Source: Anaerobium acetethylicum
GTDB lineage: Bacteria > Bacillota > Clostridia > Lachnospirales > Lachnospiraceae
Assembly (NCBI RefSeq): GCF_900096945.1
Contig: NZ_FMKA01000004.1
Span: 62,001 to 126,000, forward strand
Reading direction: 5' to 3'
DNA length: 64,000 nucleotides
Shown here: piece by piece, positions 61,538-64,000 of the stretch
How the letters are laid out: every line of letters starts with the position of its first letter
How positions within the stretch are numbered: the first letter of the stretch is position 1
The notes under the pieces: model-generated
Told to the model about the DNA's origin: nothing
Databases searched by the model: none
The model's input: only the letters and a program-made list of their open reading frames with translations
Made by a program: the position numbers and the translations under genes

Positions 61538-62869
61538 TTATTTTTCCATATTTGCAAACTTCGTGTAGTTCGGAAGCCATACAAGGTTGACGGTTCCGAT
61601 CGGGCCGTTTCTCTGCTTGGCTATAATAATCTCTGCGATGTTCTTATTTTCGGAATCCTTGTTGTAATAATCATCACGGTAGATGAACATAACAACATCG
61701 GCATCCTGCTCGATTGCACCGGATTCCCTCAAATCGGAAAGCATCGGCCTGTGATCCGGACGCTGCTCAACAGCACGGCTAAGCTGCGAAAGGGCGATGA
61801 CAGGCACGCTCAGCTCCCTTGCAAGGCTTTTTAGGGATCTCGAAATATCCGAAATCTCCTGCTGCCTTGAATCAGAGGATTTACCCCTTCCTGACATCAG
61901 CTGCAGGTAGTCGATGATAATCATTCCAAGATTGTGTTCCAGTTTGTATTTACGGCACTTTGAACGCATTTCCGCTATGGAGATACCAGGCGTATCATCA
62001 ATGATCAGGTTTGACCTTCCTATGATTCCCGCGCCCTCTATCAGCTTTTCCCAATCCGAATCAGCCAGATTTCCTGTCCTGATCGCCTGGGAATCCACTT
62101 TTGATTCAAGGGAGAACAGACGGTTTACCAGCTGTTCCTTTGACATTTCCAGACTGAATATGGCAGTTGTCGTATTTGCCCTGAAAGCCACGTGCTGGGC
62201 TATATTCAGGACGAATGCCGTCTTACCCATTGAAGGTCTGGCCGCGACCAGTACAAGGTCTGACGGCTGCATTCCGGAGGTCTTGTAATCAAGATCAGCA
62301 AATCCTGTCGGGATTCCGGTAACCGTCCCTTTTGTCTTGGACGCCTTCTCAATCTTCTCCAGGGCATTGATTACGACATCCTTGATCGGAACATAATCGC
62401 TTGAGCTTCGTTTCTGCACAAGATCGAATATCTTCTTTTCTGTATCTTCGAGTACGTCTTCCAGCTTGTCTTTTCCAAGATAGCAGGTATTTGCTATTTC
62501 TTCGCTTGCCTTGATCAGCCTGCGCAGCATAGCCTTTTCACTTACAATAGTGGCATAGTACTTCACATTTGCCGATGTGGGCACCGCAGTCAGGATATCC
62601 CTTACAAATTCCATGCTGCTGAGTTCCGGCGGAACATCCTTTTCCTTCAGACGGTTCTGAAGAGTGATCAGATCTACCGGCTTCTCTTCATTGTTTAGCT
62701 CTACCATGGATTCAAACAGTATCCCATACTGGTGCTGGTAAAAATCTTCTGCGGTGACTATTTCCGATGCCACTACAATCGCATCCCTGTCCATAATCAT
62801 CGACCCGACAACGGACTGTTCAGCCTCTATGCTGTGGGGCAGTACCCGTTTTATGAGTGCCTCATCCAT
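61538..62869 (-). CDS. dnaB: replicative DNA helicase
   Basis: 443 residues. An N-terminal DnaB domain (LPHSIEAEQSVVGSMIMD) and a RecA-like C-terminal motor with Walker A AARPSMGKTAFVLN, MIIIDYLQLM (Walker B) and SDLRESGAIEQDADVVMFIYR. AGGAGGAAT before the ATG. The order rplI-dnaB is conserved in Firmicutes; here the two are separated by about 900 bases of repeats. Confidence 0.97.
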   Translation of the reverse strand: MDEALIKRVLPHSIEAEQSVVGSMIMDRDAIVVASEIVTAEDFYQHQYGILFESMVELNNEEKPVDLITLQNRLKEKDVPPELSSMEFVRDILTAVPTSANVKYYATIVSEKAMLRRLIKASEEIANTCYLGKDKLEDVLEDTEKKIFDLVQKRSSSDYVPIKDVVINALEKIEKASKTKGTVTGIPTGFADLDYKTSGMQPSDLVLVAARPSMGKTAFVLNIAQHVAFRANTTTAIFSLEMSKEQLVNRLFSLESKVDSQAIRTGNLADSDWEKLIEGAGIIGRSNLIIDDTPGISIAEMRSKCRKYKLEHNLGMIIIDYLQLMSGRGKSSDSRQQEISDISRSLKSLARELSVPVIALSQLSRAVEQRPDHRPMLSDLRESGAIEQDADVVMFIYRDDYYNKDSENKNIAEIIIAKQRNGPIGTVNLVWLPNYTKFANMEK

Positions 62870-62884
62870 GATGGATTCCTCCTG

Positions 62885-62992
62885 TATTTTTCTTATTACA
62901 TTTCATATTGTTTCCCATATTGCTTTCTATATTGCTTTCTGAGTTGCTTTCTATATTGCCTTTTATATTACCTTTTTATTGCTTTTCCTAAT
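62885..62992. repeat. 15-bp pyrimidine-rich tandem repeat upstream of dnaB
   Basis: Imperfect copies of CTATATTGCTTT-type units, about seven, next to the dnaB ribosome site. The transcript would carry purine-rich repeats. Confidence 0.75.
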
Positions 62993-63116
62993 CAGAGTGT
63001 CAAAGCTCTCCTGTAACGTTCAGCTTCGTCAATTCGCCCATTCGCCAACTGCAGCATGTCCTCATCTCCAAGCGCCAGCCCGCACGTCCTCATCTCCAGG
63101 CGCCAGCCCGCACGCA

Positions 63117-63741
63117 GTGATGTAAAACATGTCTCAATGAGCAGCTTTATGAAGACGTCGGTACTTAGGACGCGTACTTTGCGTCCTTAGGTACCGCTAC
63201 GTCTTCATCTACGCGAGAGCGCGCTGCGAATGAACATGTTTTGCATCACGTCCTGATCTCCAGGCGCCAGCCAACACGCAGTGATGCAAAACATGATTCA
63301 ATGAGCAGCTTTATGAAGACGTCGGTACTTAGGACGCGTACTTTGCGGCCTTACGTACCGCTACGTCTTCATCTAAGCGAGAGCGCGCTGCGAATGAACA
63401 TGTTTTGCATCGCGTCCTGATCTCCAGGCGCCAGCCAACACGCAGTGATGCAAAACATGATTCAATGAGCAGCTTTATGAAGACGTCGGTACTTAGGACG
63501 CGTACTTTGCGGCCTTACGTACCGCTACGTCTTCATCTAAGCGAGAGCGCACTGCGAATGAACATGTTTTGCATCGCGTCCTGATCTCCAGGCGCCAGCC
63601 AACACACAGTGATGCAAAACATGTCTCAATGAGCAGCTTTATGAAGACGTCGGTACTTAGGACGCATACTTTGCGGCCTTACGTACCGCTACGTCTTCAT
63701 CTAAGCGAGAGCGCGCTGCGAATGAACATGTTTTGCATCAC
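63117..63741 (-). repeat. family A hairpin array, four units, 164-bp period
   Basis: Units at 63117-63249, 63281-63413, 63445-63577 and 63609-63741, each exactly 133 bp, with 31-bp spacers starting GTCCTGATCTCCAGGCGCC. The apical stem is GGACGC/GCGTCC in unit 1 and GGACGC/GCGGCC in the others. Two extra spacer-like copies of about 28 bases precede unit 1 (63056-63116). Lies between rplI and dnaB. Confidence 0.95.
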
Positions 63742-63786
63742 GTCCTGTTTCTCAAAAACCATGCAAATCGACGAATCCCGTCAGGA

Positions 63787-64000
63787 CTAAGCTCCGGTAA
63801 CTGTTACCGTTACCTTGAGCTTTGCAGTCACTTTCGGATGCACCTTAACCGGAATCTCAAATTCTCCCTGTGTCTTGATCGGATCTGGAAGAACCATCTT
63901 CTTCTTGTCTATTTCAATGCCTAGCTGGTCCGCCGCTGCTTTTGCGATTTCCTTTGTTGAGATTGAGCCGAATGCTTTTCCGCTCTCTCCTGCCTTGATC
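63787..64000 (-). CDS. rplI: ribosomal protein bL9, C-terminal part
   Basis: About 71 codons are visible; the N-terminus is beyond the right edge. It reads GKAFGSISTKEIAKAAADQLGIEIDKKKM, then the conserved C-terminal domain (GEFEIPVKVHPKVTAKLKVTV) and a TAG stop. Large-subunit protein, part of the rplI-dnaB gene pair. Confidence 0.95.
   Translation of the reverse strand, partial: IKAGESGKAFGSISTKEIAKAAADQLGIEIDKKKMVLPDPIKTQGEFEIPVKVHPKVTAKLKVTVTVTGA

Overview
The window looks like a chromosomal segment of a strictly anaerobic, low-to-moderate GC Clostridia, most likely Lachnospiraceae-like. The signs are a T-box before ileS, spoVG, the glgC/glgD pair, a clostridial pyruvate formate-lyase with its activase and a 2[4Fe-4S] ferredoxin, mecA, and strong GGAGG ribosome binding sites. 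Species cannot be fixed from the sequence alone. No rRNA, tRNA, prophage, transposase or CRISPR array was seen.

Layout: 1-4.0 kb is the end of a surface-polysaccharide operon (dehydratase, small exported protein, PHP-type tyrosine phosphatase, Wzz-like protein). 4.2-10.3 kb is T-box-ileS followed closely by glycogen phosphorylase. 10.3-16.3 kb is a redox/NAD block (old-yellow-enzyme type Fe-S flavoenzyme, truncated MFS permease, PadR regulator, pncB, FMN reductase) studded with perfect GGTACC-ended palindromes. 16.2-22.4 kb is a housekeeping operon on the minus strand (uridylyltransferase, pth, mfd, PrsA-like lipoprotein). 22.8-25.6 kb is glgC-glgD-spoVG. 26.3-30.3 kb is murC, a cluster of DnaA boxes, a DnaD-like protein and a DnaC/DnaI-like helicase loader. 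30.5-35.3 kb holds prs, a class A PBP and preQ1 riboswitch-queT. 36.1-41.1 kb is an M29 aminopeptidase, an anchored protein with a degenerate C39-like domain, and a methyltransferase. 41.8-46 kb holds an AraC regulator and a sua5-phosphatase-rpiB-upp-dCMP deaminase operon. 46.7-52 kb is galE with a sugar-kinase-like gene, a second AraC regulator and a GH18 protein. 52.5-55.9 kb is an unusual Ser/Thr kinase-ATPase-like-SAF cluster. 56.5-61.5 kb holds mecA and a split pyruvate formate-lyase operon. 61.5-64 kb is dnaB and the end of rplI, separated by a hairpin array.

The most striking protein-coding system is the naturally split pyruvate formate-lyase. A 680-residue core carries the Cys-Cys active site but has no glycyl-radical domain. 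A 68-residue paralogous peptide follows, then an 81-residue stand-alone glycyl-radical subunit, then the activase and a ferredoxin. A second candidate system is the kinase cluster: the kinase C-terminal half and the next gene are paralogous ParA/MinD-like domains that both lack the Walker A lysine.

The non-coding DNA is unusually rich. (A) Eleven copies of a 133-bp multi-stem hairpin lie at five loci, always in the same orientation relative to the 3' end of the adjacent gene. Two loci are arrays with a 164-bp period, and the stems show compensatory changes. (B) Five 41-43-bp palindromes have GGTACC ends. (C) Miniature transposon-like elements have 12-bp GTTACTGTTCAC-type ends; several carry 8-bp target duplications, including one that is only 27 bp long. 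(D) Related 33-bp palindromes contain TATGAAGGAC. (E) There are pyrimidine-rich short tandem repeats. Some of these insert into each other or alter gene ends.
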